DNA from: Paenibacillus sp. V4I7
GTDB taxonomy: Bacteria > Bacillota > Bacilli > Paenibacillales > NBRC-103111
Direction: 5' to 3'
Assembly: GCF_030817275.1 (NCBI RefSeq)
Contig: NZ_JAUSZD010000002.1
Coordinates: 124,001-188,000, forward strand
DNA length: 64,000 bases
Under the pieces are notes generated by a model. It worked only from the letters and a program-made list of their open reading frames with translations. It searched no databases and had not been told where the DNA came from. This document shows positions 17,236 to 27,182 of the stretch, piece by piece (within the stretch, counting starts at the first letter, position 1; the number at the start of each line of letters is the position of its first letter). The translations under genes and the position numbers were made by a program.

Positions 17236-17667
17236 TTAATTCATGGATTTTCCTTCAGTGAAAATTTGGAATGTTATACCGAACTTATCGGTTACCTCTC
17301 CAAAAGCAGGGCTAAAAAAAGTCTCTTGAAGCGGCATCTTTACTTGACCGCCTTGCTGCAAGGCTTCATAAAACTGTTTTGATTTTTCCGCATCTTTGGT
17401 TGTAATACAGATTGTAACGTTATCGCCCTTTTGAAGGGGTTGACCCGGAAATGTATCGGAAAACATAAGGTTGGATTCGCCAACTTGCAACATGGCATGT
17501 CCTATGCGATCCTTCGCTTCAGCCGTCATAGGAAAATCGGGGTTTTCCGGCATCTCACCAAAAGTTTGGGTGAATAGAACTTGGGCACCTAATGCTTTTT
17601 CGTAAAATTGAATAGCTTCCTTTGCAGTACCGTCCATTACTAGATAAGGGGTTAATCTCACTGACAT
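17236..17667 (-). CDS. VOC-family (PhnB/glyoxalase-like) protein
   Basis: The 143-residue protein has the vicinal-oxygen-chelate fold pattern of the PhnB group: TPYLVMDGTAKEAIQFYEKALGA at the start, then GHAMLQVGESNLMFSDTFPG, and VTDKFGITFQIF at the end. PhnB-like members are usually of unknown function despite the name (family knowledge). The start chosen is the ATG at 17667 with AAGGAGG 8 nt upstream; the frame extends eight codons further but through the ribosome site. It converges on dinB and is a single gene. Confidence 0.85.
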   Translation of the reverse strand: MSVRLTPYLVMDGTAKEAIQFYEKALGAQVLFTQTFGEMPENPDFPMTAEAKDRIGHAMLQVGESNLMFSDTFPGQPLQKGDNVTICITTKDAEKSKQFYEALQQGGQVKMPLQETFFSPAFGEVTDKFGITFQIFTEGKSMN

Positions 17668-17840
17668 TATTATTGCCTCCTTGGTTTTCACACTAAAATA
17701 GGTTACCTCTTATTATTACCATAATTCCGCTGAAAAATAAAGAACATATGTTTGCGTTTACGAAAATTTCACGATTTCATCTGCATCTCGAAAAAGCTGC
17801 CCTCCTTCATTATTTTCCCTCATGTCGAAAATAAGCGTCC

Positions 17841-17851
17841 TATACTATAAT
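17841..17851 (+). promoter_or_regulatory. Likely -10 region for the histidine kinase gene
   Basis: Overlapping TATACT and TATAAT at 17841-17851 lie 52 bp before the ATG at 17903. They are downstream of an in-frame ATG at 17822, which supports the later start. No clear -35 is seen. Confidence 0.4.
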
Positions 17852-17902
17852 AAAATAGATGAAGTCCGTATTCTCACAACACGAAAGGTGATGGAGACAC
17901 CA

Positions 17903-19729
17903 ATGAATAAGTCTCGCATGTGGTCGCCCATTCAAAAAGTATTCCATTCGTTCTCTTTAAAGCAAAGAATATGGCTTACCTTTGTTGTTCTGATCACCTT
18001 AGGTCTTATGGCAACGGGCAGTATTGCTTATTTGATAGCTTCAAAGGAGATTCAGCGTAATGCCCTGCAGTCTAGCCAAGATACCGTAAATCAATCAGCG
18101 CAAATCGTGAATGAACGGTTGAAGAACATTGGTATTGCCGTAAGAGCGCTGATGTTCAGCGATGCCTTCAAACAATTAATGAAGGATGTACAAGCTAATG
18201 ATAGATCTAGCTACTACAAGTCATTAACCTCATTGCAGTATGTCTTTTCCCAGGTGAAATTCAATGATTCGATGATTGATAGCATTCTGATCGCCACACC
18301 GATCGGGGATTTTTATCCAACCTCCAGTGTGCGGAACACGGCGAATTCATTTTATAAATCGGAGATGTATGAGCATTTCAAACAATTGAATCGTGGTTTC
18401 TGGAGCCAAGGGCATGTCGATCCATTTTTTACAGGCAAGCAAAGGGTGATATCACTCGTTACAGAAGGCGTAGGCGAAGACTCTTTTACGGTTTATGAAC
18501 CGATCAATGTATACGTCGTAGTAAATGTGAAAGAAGATGACCTGCGTGATCTCTTTATGGAGAATTTGACCAAAACGAATAAACAATATTATTTCATCAA
18601 TGCCAAAGGAGAAGATGTGAATTACGCGGATAGGACGAGTAAAGACCATTTTATTCAAAAGCCCGCATTTTTTGAGCAATTGAGTGATCAAATGAAGGGC
18701 TCTTTTTTCTACACGAATGATAAAAAGGATTATTTAGTTAATTATTCGCGTTTGGATGTAAAAGACGATTGGATGATTGTCAGTGTTCAAGCGAAGGATG
18801 ACTTATTGGCCAAATTAAATGGGATTAAAAGAGCAACCACTTATGTGATTATCGGGTTTATTATTTTATCGCTATTCATAACGAATAATTTAACTTATCT
18901 ACTTTTAAAACCGCTGTACAGACTTCAAAAGCTAATGAAGCGAGTGGAAGAGAATGATCTTTCGGTTCGTTTTGAAAGCGTTTATAAGGATGAGGTATCC
19001 CAGGTAGGATTCCGTTTTAACCGGATGCTGGATGAAATTAAGCAGTTGATCGAAGACGTGAAGAACCGTGAGCGTGATAAACGGAAGGCTGAAATTAAGG
19101 CGCTGTCGGCCCAGATGGACCCTCATTTTTTCTATAATACGCTGAATACCATTTACTGCAAATCGGTTTTGGGCGAAAACGACGACGTGAACGAAATGAT
19201 CCTGGCTCTATCGCAAATGTTCCAATTAAGCCTTAGCGGCGGGCGCGATCTGATTACACTGGGTGATGAATTGGAGCATGTTCGTCAATATTTGGCCATT
19301 CAGCAAAGGTCCTATGAGAATTTGTTCGTATGCGAATTCGAGGTGGAATCGGAACTGCTCACATGCTTGGTACCTAAGATTATGATTCAACCACTTGTTG
19401 AAAACTGCATTTTACACGGATTTAAAGATATGACTTCAGGTGGGGACATTCAGTTTAGCGCTCATGCTGAAGGGGACTGGCTGCATATAACGGTGGAAGA
19501 CAATGGGCAGGGGCTAGTGCCTGAGAAGCTCCTTCAGGGTATTGTTCACCCGACAACATCCAAGCATGGCTACGCGTTGCGCAATATTTATACCCGTTTA
19601 CAGCTGTATTTTGGCGATCAACAACGAATGGAGATTACGAATAACGATTTAGGGGGAGCACGAATCGAACTGTGGATCCCAAGTTATGTAAGAGAGGAGG
19701 ATTTCCATGAACATGAACCGACTGGTTAA
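17903..19729 (+). CDS. YesM-type sensor histidine kinase
   Basis: The 608-residue membrane kinase has a helix near residues 25-45, an extracytoplasmic Cache-like sensor to about residue 305, a second helix (TTYVIIGFIILSLFITNNLT), a HAMP linker, and a His_kinase domain with the phosphoacceptor in QMDPHFFYNTLNTI near residue 407. The ATP-binding part has VPKIMIQPLVENCILHGF and DNGQGL. The start is the ATG at 17903 (MNKSRMWSP) with GATGGAG before it. It overlaps the next gene by 23 bp, so kinase and regulator are co-translated. It probably senses a sugar-derived signal for the transporter that follows (inference). Confidence 0.93.
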   Translation: MNKSRMWSPIQKVFHSFSLKQRIWLTFVVLITLGLMATGSIAYLIASKEIQRNALQSSQDTVNQSAQIVNERLKNIGIAVRALMFSDAFKQLMKDVQANDRSSYYKSLTSLQYVFSQVKFNDSMIDSILIATPIGDFYPTSSVRNTANSFYKSEMYEHFKQLNRGFWSQGHVDPFFTGKQRVISLVTEGVGEDSFTVYEPINVYVVVNVKEDDLRDLFMENLTKTNKQYYFINAKGEDVNYADRTSKDHFIQKPAFFEQLSDQMKGSFFYTNDKKDYLVNYSRLDVKDDWMIVSVQAKDDLLAKLNGIKRATTYVIIGFIILSLFITNNLTYLLLKPLYRLQKLMKRVEENDLSVRFESVYKDEVSQVGFRFNRMLDEIKQLIEDVKNRERDKRKAEIKALSAQMDPHFFYNTLNTIYCKSVLGENDDVNEMILALSQMFQLSLSGGRDLITLGDELEHVRQYLAIQQRSYENLFVCEFEVESELLTCLVPKIMIQPLVENCILHGFKDMTSGGDIQFSAHAEGDWLHITVEDNGQGLVPEKLLQGIVHPTTSKHGYALRNIYTRLQLYFGDQQRMEITNNDLGGARIELWIPSYVREEDFHEHEPTG

Positions 19730-21338
19730 ATTATGTGTCGTTGATGATATCCGAAGCGTTGTGGACATGATTACGAAGAAGATCCCTTGGCACGAACACG
19801 GCATCGAAATCGTGGGAAGCGCAACCAATGGCGAGGAAGGGTTATCCGTCATTCGTGAAAGCTTGCCGGATATTATCCTCACCGATATTCGGATGCCTAA
19901 GATGGACGGATTAGAGATGACACGCAGTATATTAGAGGTGCTGCCTAACAGTAAGGTCATTATTTTAAGTGCTTATACGGATTTTGAATATGCACAAAAG
20001 GCTATTCAATATGGCGCACTTGATTATGTGAAAAAACCTTTCTCTGTCGACCAAATCGTGAAAGCCATTGTGAAAGCCAAAGAAGTGTGGGAGCAGGAAA
20101 ATCTTAACCGCACGCACGTGCTCGGGCTTCAGAAGAAGATCAAAGAAAGTATGCCAGCCCTGCGGCAGGAATACTTATCTCTGCTCGTCCATCATCAAAC
20201 CAGTGAAGCAGAATTGGCTAGATTATCAGACTTCCTGGACATTAATGAGTTGAATCCTCCCTTTGCGGTGATGACGATCCAGATTGATCAATTCACGGAC
20301 AAATACGGTGAGGTCCCCGTTAAGGAGCTTGAGCTTGCGCGGTTCTCTCTGCAAAATATCGTAGAGGAAACCATCTCCTTCTATACGACGGCAGTTGTGT
20401 TTAGGGAAGCGTTTAATCGATATATTTGCATTTTGAATATGGAGTCGGATGAGCCTCTGGTTGAAATTGCGGATCATTGCTGTGCAAATATCGCTAGACA
20501 CACCAAGTTCACGATTTCAATTGGTATCGGTCAAAGAGTGAATGCGGTGCAGGAGCTTCCGAAAAGCTATCAACAGTCGTTGAGCGCATTGTCTTATCAC
20601 TTCTATACAGGCGGCAATGGTGCGTTCAGTTACAACGCTGATTCGCCAGATCTCCCCGTGGAGTGGATTTATACGGAGGACAGCGAGAATGAGTTTCTGT
20701 TCGCTTTCCGTTCAGGTAATCTGGATAAATGTGTGGAATGGGCGAAGGGCATTTTCAACGAGATGGGTAAAGCGTCTGTCTTACCTGAGCCGGGTGTTGT
20801 CGAACGTTTGCTGCAAGGACTCGTGTTACGGATGTTGCGGGTTCTATTGGAAAAATTTCCTCGGGCGAGCATGGTCGATTTCGAGTCGAAAGTCCATGAA
20901 ATTAGAGGTGAGAGCGGCGCAGATCTGCAAGAGTATCGAGAATGGTTCATTCAATTGTGCGAAATCGGCTGCCGTTTGATTAATCAGGAGAGAGCAAGCG
21001 AGTCGCAGAAAATCATTTATCGTTCTGCGGAGTACATCAAATCGAATCTTCATTTGGATTTGACCTTGGAGCATTGCGCGAAACAGGCAAACCTAAGCTG
21101 GGGTTATTATTCAAATTTGTTCAAAAAGGTAACCGGAACTGCCTTCCAGCAGTTCGTTACCATAGCGAAAATAGAACGGGCGAAATCAATGCTCATTGAA
21201 GACTACCAAGTGCAGGAAATCGCGCAGCAGCTGGGCTATGAGCATAGGCGGTATTTCAGTGAAGTATTCAAGAAACAAACGGGCCTGACGCCGACTGAAT
21301 TTAAAGATATGTCTCTGGGCAAGTCCTCAAAGCCATGA
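19707..21338 (+). CDS. YesN-type response regulator with AraC DNA-binding domain
   Basis: The 543-residue protein has a receiver domain at residues 1-125 with the phosphoacceptor aspartate at about residue 60 (IILTDIRMPKMDGLEM) and the conserved Lys in YVKKPF. A long central region follows, then an AraC double helix-turn-helix at about 440-538 (LTLEHCAKQANLSWGYYSNL and EVFKKQTGLTPTEFK). GAGGAGG precedes the ATG at 19707, inside the kinase gene. It should activate the solute-binding-protein operon 170 bp downstream. A terminator overlaps its 3' end. Confidence 0.95.
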   Translation: MNMNRLVKLCVVDDIRSVVDMITKKIPWHEHGIEIVGSATNGEEGLSVIRESLPDIILTDIRMPKMDGLEMTRSILEVLPNSKVIILSAYTDFEYAQKAIQYGALDYVKKPFSVDQIVKAIVKAKEVWEQENLNRTHVLGLQKKIKESMPALRQEYLSLLVHHQTSEAELARLSDFLDINELNPPFAVMTIQIDQFTDKYGEVPVKELELARFSLQNIVEETISFYTTAVVFREAFNRYICILNMESDEPLVEIADHCCANIARHTKFTISIGIGQRVNAVQELPKSYQQSLSALSYHFYTGGNGAFSYNADSPDLPVEWIYTEDSENEFLFAFRSGNLDKCVEWAKGIFNEMGKASVLPEPGVVERLLQGLVLRMLRVLLEKFPRASMVDFESKVHEIRGESGADLQEYREWFIQLCEIGCRLINQERASESQKIIYRSAEYIKSNLHLDLTLEHCAKQANLSWGYYSNLFKKVTGTAFQQFVTIAKIERAKSMLIEDYQVQEIAQQLGYEHRRYFSEVFKKQTGLTPTEFKDMSLGKSSKP

Positions 21339-21356
21339 GGGTTTGCCTTTTTTTTT
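21318..21356 (+). terminator. Terminator overlapping the end of the regulator gene
   Basis: Arms GGCAA.TCCTCA and TGAGG..TTGCC with a 6-nt loop are followed by nine T residues. The stop codon of the regulator lies inside the stem, so the downstream operon must have its own promoter. Confidence 0.85.
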
Positions 21357-21510
21357 ACGGGATGGGGTAACATGTAGAAATATCTGCCCTTGTTCATGAG
21401 TTGACCACATTATCAGAAGGAACGAATTCTTTTAGTATAAAAGTGTAAACAAAAGCTATGACAGAAACAGAACAACACAAGTTTTTGCAAACAAAAAGGG
21501 AGGATTACAA

Positions 21511-22902
21511 ATGGTAAAAAGAATTGGGACGGTCACTTTAAGCGTTTTACTGGCAGGCAGTTTGGCAGCATGCGGCAGCAACAATGCGGCAACTAGTACA
21601 GCAGCATCCACCAAGCCATCTGAACAACCTGCTAGCGCAGCTCCTGTGAAGAAAGATAAGACGAAGCTTACTTATTGGACGGGTGACCGTCATGATATGG
21701 ATTACATTAAAGGTGTTGTGCAAAAGTTTAACGAAACGAACGGCGAGAACATTGAAGTCGAAATGGTTGTGAAGACAGAAGATTTCAACCAAGCGATTGA
21801 TTTGGCCTTCGCTTCCGGACAGGCGCCTGATATTATCCGCGTGAAGGAAAACACGATCCAGCCTTTTGCGCAAAAAGGATATTTGAAGCCAATTGATTCC
21901 TACTTAGATGATGCAATCAAGAAGAAATTCCCAGTCATTGATGATTTCAACGAGATTGATGGGAAAATGTACAGCCTTCCGAACTATGGTTCAACACTGA
22001 GACTTGTTTATAATAAAGAGCTTTTCGCCAAAGCGGGGATTGCTGCTCCTCCGAAAACATTGAAAGAAATGGTCGAAGATGCGAAGAAAATTACAGCGAT
22101 AGGCAAAGCAACTGGCTCTTATGGTTTTGCTCAAAACTTCAAAAGCCCGGAAAGCGCACTAGGTCGTTCGGCAAGAGTTATTGCTGAAGCGAGCGGTTAC
22201 GGCGGATTTGGCTATGATTTCAAAACAGCAAAGTTTGATTTCACAGGATTCAAAGAAGTCATTTCATCGTTCAAACAAATGGTAGATGACGGCAGCACGC
22301 TGCCAGGTATGGAATCACTGGATATTGACCCGCTGCGCGCGCAATTCGCAGAAGGCAAAATCGGGATGTACATCTCATTCTCATCGGAACCCGGCGTGTA
22401 TGCGAATCAGTTCCCGGCCAAAATCGAATGGGCAGCTGCACCGGTTCCGACAATCGATGGCACGATTAAAGGCGCTACCTCCTTCTTGGGCGGTCAATGG
22501 TTAGCCCTGAGCAACACAACCAAAAATGCAGACCAAGCTTGGAAGTTCATGGCGTATATGTATAATGAGGAAGTTTTGAAAACGTATCATGAAAAAGGCT
22601 TCGGTCTATCCATGGTGCCATCCGTATCTGCCGTTGCTAAGAAACCGGAAATCAAAGGCATTGATGGCTTCCTTCCAGCTGGAAACGACGGCACTTGGCC
22701 GCTACAGCCTACCGTAACTGTTGAAGGTATGAAAAAAGATGATGCCTTTTTCAAATACATGATCAGTGGAGGTAATTTGGATCAAATTATTCAAGATCTG
22801 AATAAGCGCTACAATGAGGCTCTTGATAAAGCTGTAGCTAAAGGTTCAGTGAAGGTGCAGCCAAATCCAAGCTTCGATCCGATGAAGCTGATGATGAAAT
22901 AA
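21511..22902 (+). CDS. Extracellular solute-binding lipoprotein of a sugar ABC transporter
   Basis: This 463-residue family-1 binding protein has a lipoprotein signal (VLLAGSLAACGSNN) with the lipid-modified Cys at residue 21, followed by an Ala/Ser/Pro linker to about residue 45. The mature domain contains TYWTGDRHDMDYIKGVVQKF and FAEGKIGMYISFSSEPGVY. It captures an oligosaccharide outside the cell for the two permeases that follow. AGGGAGG lies before the ATG at 21511. It is the first gene of the operon. A 12-bp hairpin directly after it should stabilise its mRNA and give more binding protein than permease, a common design (inference). Confidence 0.95.
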   Translation: MVKRIGTVTLSVLLAGSLAACGSNNAATSTAASTKPSEQPASAAPVKKDKTKLTYWTGDRHDMDYIKGVVQKFNETNGENIEVEMVVKTEDFNQAIDLAFASGQAPDIIRVKENTIQPFAQKGYLKPIDSYLDDAIKKKFPVIDDFNEIDGKMYSLPNYGSTLRLVYNKELFAKAGIAAPPKTLKEMVEDAKKITAIGKATGSYGFAQNFKSPESALGRSARVIAEASGYGGFGYDFKTAKFDFTGFKEVISSFKQMVDDGSTLPGMESLDIDPLRAQFAEGKIGMYISFSSEPGVYANQFPAKIEWAAAPVPTIDGTIKGATSFLGGQWLALSNTTKNADQAWKFMAYMYNEEVLKTYHEKGFGLSMVPSVSAVAKKPEIKGIDGFLPAGNDGTWPLQPTVTVEGMKKDDAFFKYMISGGNLDQIIQDLNKRYNEALDKAVAKGSVKVQPNPSFDPMKLMMK

Positions 22903-22915
22903 TAGCCATGATATC

Positions 22916-22946
22916 GCGAGAGTGGAGTGAATAGCTCCACTCTCGC
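22916..22946 (+). other. Intercistronic stabilising hairpin
   Basis: Perfect 12-bp arms GCGAGAGTGGAG and CTCCACTCTCGC with a 7-nt loop and no T-run. Its place between binding protein and permease suggests mRNA processing or protection rather than full termination. Confidence 0.7.
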
Positions 22947-22979
22947 TCTCTAAGTATAGATGTTACAGGAGGGAACGGG

Positions 22980-23876
22980 ATGAACAGGACACGCCAGATC
23001 GGGTTTTCATATTTATTTTTATTTCCAAGTTTACTACTGACCATGGTGCTGGGCGTCTATCCGATTGCTTGGGCTATCCGATATATGTTTTATGAATACA
23101 AGGGTTTCGGGGAAGCATCATTTATTGGGCTTGATAATTTCAGAAGGCTCTGGCAGGACACGGAGTATTGGCATTCTGTCTTGAATACATTCATTTACGC
23201 AGGAGGTAAGTTAATTATTACCTTGCCATTATGCTTAGTTCTAGCCGTTATTCTGAATCAAAAGCTGCGGGGCCGCAATTGGCTAAGAGCCATCTATTTC
23301 ATGCCGACGATTATTAGTTCTGCTGTCATGGCTGTCGTATTTTTCATTATTTTCAACTCCTATAACGGCATTCTCAATCAATATTTGCTGAAGTTTCACA
23401 TCATCTCTGAAAGAATCGATTGGCTCGGTCCCAAGCACGCCATGCTTACAACGATCATTATCGCTGTATGGAGCGCGGTAGGCAACTACATGCTGCTGTT
23501 CCTTGCCGGTCTTCAAAATATCCCGAATGATGTTTATGAAAGCTCGTCGCTGGACGGCGCCAATAAATGGCAGCAGTTCTGGTACTTAACCATTCCAATG
23601 TTAGGACCAGTGCTGCAAATCGTAATCATGCTAGCGATTATTAATTCGCTTAAAGGGTACGAGAGTATTATGGTGTTGACCGAAGGCGGCCCGGTAGGAA
23701 AGACGGAAGTGATGTATTTGTACGTATATAAGCTTTTCTTCCCGACACCATCAGGGGTACTTGTGGACCAACAATTCGGCTACGGAAGTGCCGTTGGATT
23801 CGTTACAGCCGTCATTGTAGGCATCATCACACTAGCTTATCATGCGATGTCTAGACGTCTGAACAAACTTCAATGA
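22980..23876 (+). CDS. Sugar ABC transporter permease, MalF/LacF type
   Basis: This 298-residue inner-membrane protein has six predicted helices and the permease motif SSLDGANKWQQFWYLTIPMLGP near residue 185-205, which contacts the ATPase. The sequence AWAIRYMFYEYKGFGEASFIGLDNF after helix 1 is typical of MalF-like subunits. GAGGGAACGGG precedes the ATG at 22980. It is the second gene of the operon; its partner starts 17 bp after its stop codon. No ATPase gene lies nearby, so a shared MsmX-type ATPase is likely (inference from the family). Confidence 0.93.
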   Translation: MNRTRQIGFSYLFLFPSLLLTMVLGVYPIAWAIRYMFYEYKGFGEASFIGLDNFRRLWQDTEYWHSVLNTFIYAGGKLIITLPLCLVLAVILNQKLRGRNWLRAIYFMPTIISSAVMAVVFFIIFNSYNGILNQYLLKFHIISERIDWLGPKHAMLTTIIIAVWSAVGNYMLLFLAGLQNIPNDVYESSSLDGANKWQQFWYLTIPMLGPVLQIVIMLAIINSLKGYESIMVLTEGGPVGKTEVMYLYVYKLFFPTPSGVLVDQQFGYGSAVGFVTAVIVGIITLAYHAMSRRLNKLQ

Positions 23877-23893
23877 GGGAGGGTGCTGGAAAA

Positions 23894-24784
23894 ATGGAAG
23901 TTACTGAAACGTTATCGAATGTACGGATAAATAAACAAACCCAGCCATTTTCATTCGCGAAAATAGGCGGAAGAGTACTGCTCTGGATCTTTTTACTGGT
24001 AACAGCCTTACTGATTGTGTTTCCTATTGCCGTGACTTTTCTTGGCTCCTTCATGTCCAATATCGAGATTACGAAAGGCGGGAAGATTTTCCCATCCTCC
24101 TGGCAGCTCGTGAATTACAAAGAAGCCTGGGTGCAAGCTAATTTCGCTCGTTTTACATGGAACAGTCTATTTCTGAGCGGAGCAACAACCATCGGAACGC
24201 TGATCGTAGCATCGATGGCCGCTTATGTGGTTGACCGGATTAAATTTCCGGGTAAAGCCATTTTCGTCGCGATTCAGGCATCTACCATGTTCATATCGAT
24301 AGGCGCTGTTGTCATCCGGCCACAATTTGAGCTTATGGTCAAGCTCCACCTGCACACGAATTTATGGGGGGTTGTCCTCATTCTGGTGAGTGGTCATGCG
24401 TATATTTTCTTTATTTTGCTGAGCTTTTTACAAGGTATTTCCCGGGAATTAGATGAGGCTGCGCGAATTGACGGCTGCTCCAACGGCGGGATATTTTGGC
24501 GAATTATTTTACCTTTGATGCGCCCGGGATTAGGTGTAGGGGCACTGTTTACTTTTTGCGGAGCTTGGAATGAATATTTACGCCCTTTAGTGTTTACGAT
24601 GACCAATCCCAAACTCCAAACGTTAACTGTCGGATTATCCTATCTTCGCTATGGGGCATCGGCTGCGGTTCAAACGCATTATATGCTGGCAGGGGCTTGT
24701 TTATCGATCTTACCGCTGCTGGTCGTGTATATGATCGCGAATAAATCGTTTATGCAAATGACAGCTGGTTCACTGAAAGGCTAG
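23894..24784 (+). CDS. Sugar ABC transporter permease, MalG type
   Basis: The 296-residue protein has six predicted helices and the motif DEAARIDGCSNGGIFWRIILPLMRPG near residue 190-210. The start chosen is the ATG at 23894 because GAGGGAGGG lies about 10 nt upstream; an ATG at 23873 overlaps the previous stop but has no ribosome site. It would form the channel with the MalF-type subunit. The heparinase-like gene follows after 11 bp, so import and breakdown of the sugar are expressed together. Confidence 0.92.
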   Translation: MEVTETLSNVRINKQTQPFSFAKIGGRVLLWIFLLVTALLIVFPIAVTFLGSFMSNIEITKGGKIFPSSWQLVNYKEAWVQANFARFTWNSLFLSGATTIGTLIVASMAAYVVDRIKFPGKAIFVAIQASTMFISIGAVVIRPQFELMVKLHLHTNLWGVVLILVSGHAYIFFILLSFLQGISRELDEAARIDGCSNGGIFWRIILPLMRPGLGVGALFTFCGAWNEYLRPLVFTMTNPKLQTLTVGLSYLRYGASAAVQTHYMLAGACLSILPLLVVYMIANKSFMQMTAGSLKG

Positions 24785-24795
24785 GAGGGGCAGAC

Positions 24796-26907
24796 ATGGA
24801 TAAGAAACGCTTAGAGCGATTACGTGCAAATGCAAGCAAGTCGGAGTTTAGTGAAGCGTTGGCTTTCCTGCAGCAGGAAGCGGACGAGGCTTCCCGAATT
24901 ACTTATGCGATTAAGTCAGATGAGCAGGGGCAGTGGACACATTATTATCATTGTCATGAGGACGGAACTCGATTGACATTCAATTGGGATACGCCACTCA
25001 TACATCATTGTCCAACATGCAGCAAGGAGCGTACCGGTGAACCTTTTGACTCAGCATGGACCTCGATTGCGCATAGTAAGATCGGCCAGGCGGTTTACCA
25101 TATTGCTTTGTTGTACGCTGTTGAATCCGATAAGCATCGCTTAGATATGGTGAAATCCTATTTAATGGCTTATGCAAGTCATTATGGAACGTATCTTATC
25201 CATGGTGATATTCCGTATAACGGTCCAGGTAAATTGTTTGCCCAAACGCTGGATGAAGCCCATTGGATCACAGATCTTGCTCTGGGATTCGATGTTATTA
25301 AAGAGCATTTAACGCCTCAAGAAGAGGCCCACATTTGTAGTGGTTTGCTTGAACCTTGCGCACGATTTCTAATTGAACACAAAGAAAAGCAAATTCATAA
25401 TCACTCTGTGTTGATTACATCGGCAATAGCTGCTATTGGTTTGCTGCTTCATGATAACGAAATTAGGCAGTTAGGACTGGAAGGAGAATATGGCCTGCTG
25501 GACCAAATCAGTCACGGGATATTTGAGGACGGGTTATGGTACGAAGGCAATGTTCAATATCACTTCTATGCGTTCAAATCGATGCTGCATTATGCGTTGA
25601 TTGCAGAAGGCACGGAGTGGGAGCTTTGGCATCATAAAGCATTGAAAAGCATGTTTGATTTCCCACTGTACCTCCTATTACCGAGTGGTGTTATGCCAAC
25701 TCTTAACGACGCAGGTCCGGGTGACCATATGGGCACCTATGCCCCTTATTATGAAATTGCATTGGATATTTACGGGGATGACATGTACCGTTCACTCCTG
25801 CATACGGCCTATGGAACGGATTGGGCAGATCAGCAATTTATTGGGATGAACCACGTTAGGCGGGATTCCGTGTATGCCTTGATGTTTGGTCAGGAGCTGA
25901 GTACTTCGAATGCCGAGAAGGGCGTTTCCCTATGGGATACAGCTCATCATACCCGGTCCTTAACGTCCAGCGGCTTGACCAAATTGGTGAATGAAAAAGG
26001 GTGGCAGGTCATCCTCAAGCATAGTCGCTTCGGCGGTGAGCACGACCATATGGATCGGCTTGGGTTATCCGTTGTCCGCGGAACGGTTCCCTTGCTGATC
26101 GACCCGGGTACAACGGCGTACGGCATTCCAACGCACTATGGTTGGTTTAAGCACACTTATTCGCATAATACGGTAAGTCTGAACGGGGCCGATCAGCCGC
26201 CACGTGATGGACGGATTGTTCAGCTCGTTGAGGAGAACTGGGGCGTATGGGCGGAGACGGCTGTTGATTGGCTGTCTGAGGATTACCAGATGAAAGAGAG
26301 AATCATCCTGCCTCGTGAGCTTAGCCCATGGGATGATAAGTCCTATAAAGGCGCCGTTATCCGAAGAATTAACGTGCTTATGGGGGAGCAGCTATTGGAT
26401 ATCGTTAGCGTAACTGTTCCGGATGCAAGAGAAGTTCATCTGACGAGTCATTTTAGCGGTAAAATGAGACAGAATTCTCTTGTTCGGTGGGAGTCGACGG
26501 ATGAACAGCTGAGCAAGCTTGATCAGAAGTGGCTGAAAGACAAACAAATGCTGGTATCTGGCGCGCGTTCCTTTTGCTATGGGATGCAAGCAGGAATGTT
26601 AGAGCAGCAAATCTGGTGTTCGAAGACGTCGGATATATATACAGCGTTATCGCCGGATAATCCACTGACTGTGGACCGAACATCACTGATTCAACGAGTC
26701 ACCATTGAGGATAAAGTCCTGTTTGTGCAGGTGCTTAGTTATGACCCGGATCATGGAGGACGACTAAAAGCTGCCAACTCGGCTGATCTTGTTGTTGTTG
26801 AGCTGCAAGACGATACGTATCGGATTAAGTTGAAAACGCTGGAAGATCAGTCTGTTTTTTCTGTGGATTTAAGCGGAGAGAAAGCTAAACTCGGCAAGCT
26901 AGGATAA
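24796..26907 (+). CDS. Heparinase II/III-family polysaccharide lyase-like protein
   Basis: The 703-residue protein has an N-terminal segment with a possible metal site (HHCPTCSKERT), an alpha/alpha toroid at about residues 80-350 that includes KQIHNHSVLITSAIAAIG, and a heparinase II/III-like beta domain at about 385-600 (ILKHSRFGGEHDHMDRLGLSV, IDPGTTAYG, HTYSHNTVSLNG). Catalysis in this fold uses Tyr, His and Asn of such motifs to cleave uronic-acid glycans by beta-elimination. There is no signal peptide, so it should act on imported oligosaccharides in the cytoplasm. AGGAGGGG precedes the ATG. It is the fourth gene of the transporter operon. The exact glycan (alginate, ulvan, glycosaminoglycan or other) is not determinable here. 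Confidence 0.88.
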   Translation: MDKKRLERLRANASKSEFSEALAFLQQEADEASRITYAIKSDEQGQWTHYYHCHEDGTRLTFNWDTPLIHHCPTCSKERTGEPFDSAWTSIAHSKIGQAVYHIALLYAVESDKHRLDMVKSYLMAYASHYGTYLIHGDIPYNGPGKLFAQTLDEAHWITDLALGFDVIKEHLTPQEEAHICSGLLEPCARFLIEHKEKQIHNHSVLITSAIAAIGLLLHDNEIRQLGLEGEYGLLDQISHGIFEDGLWYEGNVQYHFYAFKSMLHYALIAEGTEWELWHHKALKSMFDFPLYLLLPSGVMPTLNDAGPGDHMGTYAPYYEIALDIYGDDMYRSLLHTAYGTDWADQQFIGMNHVRRDSVYALMFGQELSTSNAEKGVSLWDTAHHTRSLTSSGLTKLVNEKGWQVILKHSRFGGEHDHMDRLGLSVVRGTVPLLIDPGTTAYGIPTHYGWFKHTYSHNTVSLNGADQPPRDGRIVQLVEENWGVWAETAVDWLSEDYQMKERIILPRELSPWDDKSYKGAVIRRINVLMGEQLLDIVSVTVPDAREVHLTSHFSGKMRQNSLVRWESTDEQLSKLDQKWLKDKQMLVSGARSFCYGMQAGMLEQQIWCSKTSDIYTALSPDNPLTVDRTSLIQRVTIEDKVLFVQVLSYDPDHGGRLKAANSADLVVVELQDDTYRIKLKTLEDQSVFSVDLSGEKAKLGKLG

Positions 26908-26989
26908 AGAAAGACAGTAATCGATTCCATCGCCACATGTCCTAAGTGGAGGCTACCAGAATTGAAGTTATCAAGACGCTGGAAGTATG

Positions 26990-27123
26990 TTGTTGTAAAA
27001 AGTGCAACAATTGGACCTCTATCGTGCTTTCCTCCTTGTTTTTGCTGTATAAAATGCAACAATTCGGAGTGAATACAGGCCATTTTCCCATAAATAGGTC
27101 AGAAATGTTGTACATGCTGCAAC
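26990..27123. repeat. Three related short hairpins of the TTGTTG...CAACAA type
   Basis: Arms TTGTTG/CAACAA at 26990-27010, TTGCTG/CAACAA at 27042-27062 and GTTG/CAAC at 27106-27123 occur at 52- and 63-bp spacing; the first two share a 3' half TGCAACAATT. They fill the 275-bp gap between the heparinase and glycoside-hydrolase-like genes. No gene is visible there. They look like an intergenic repeat family (inference). Confidence 0.55.
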
Positions 27124-27182
27124 TCCAACTTGAAAAATGGGCCAAAATTAACAATAAAGCCCCTTGTCGGGTAAAGGTGTGA

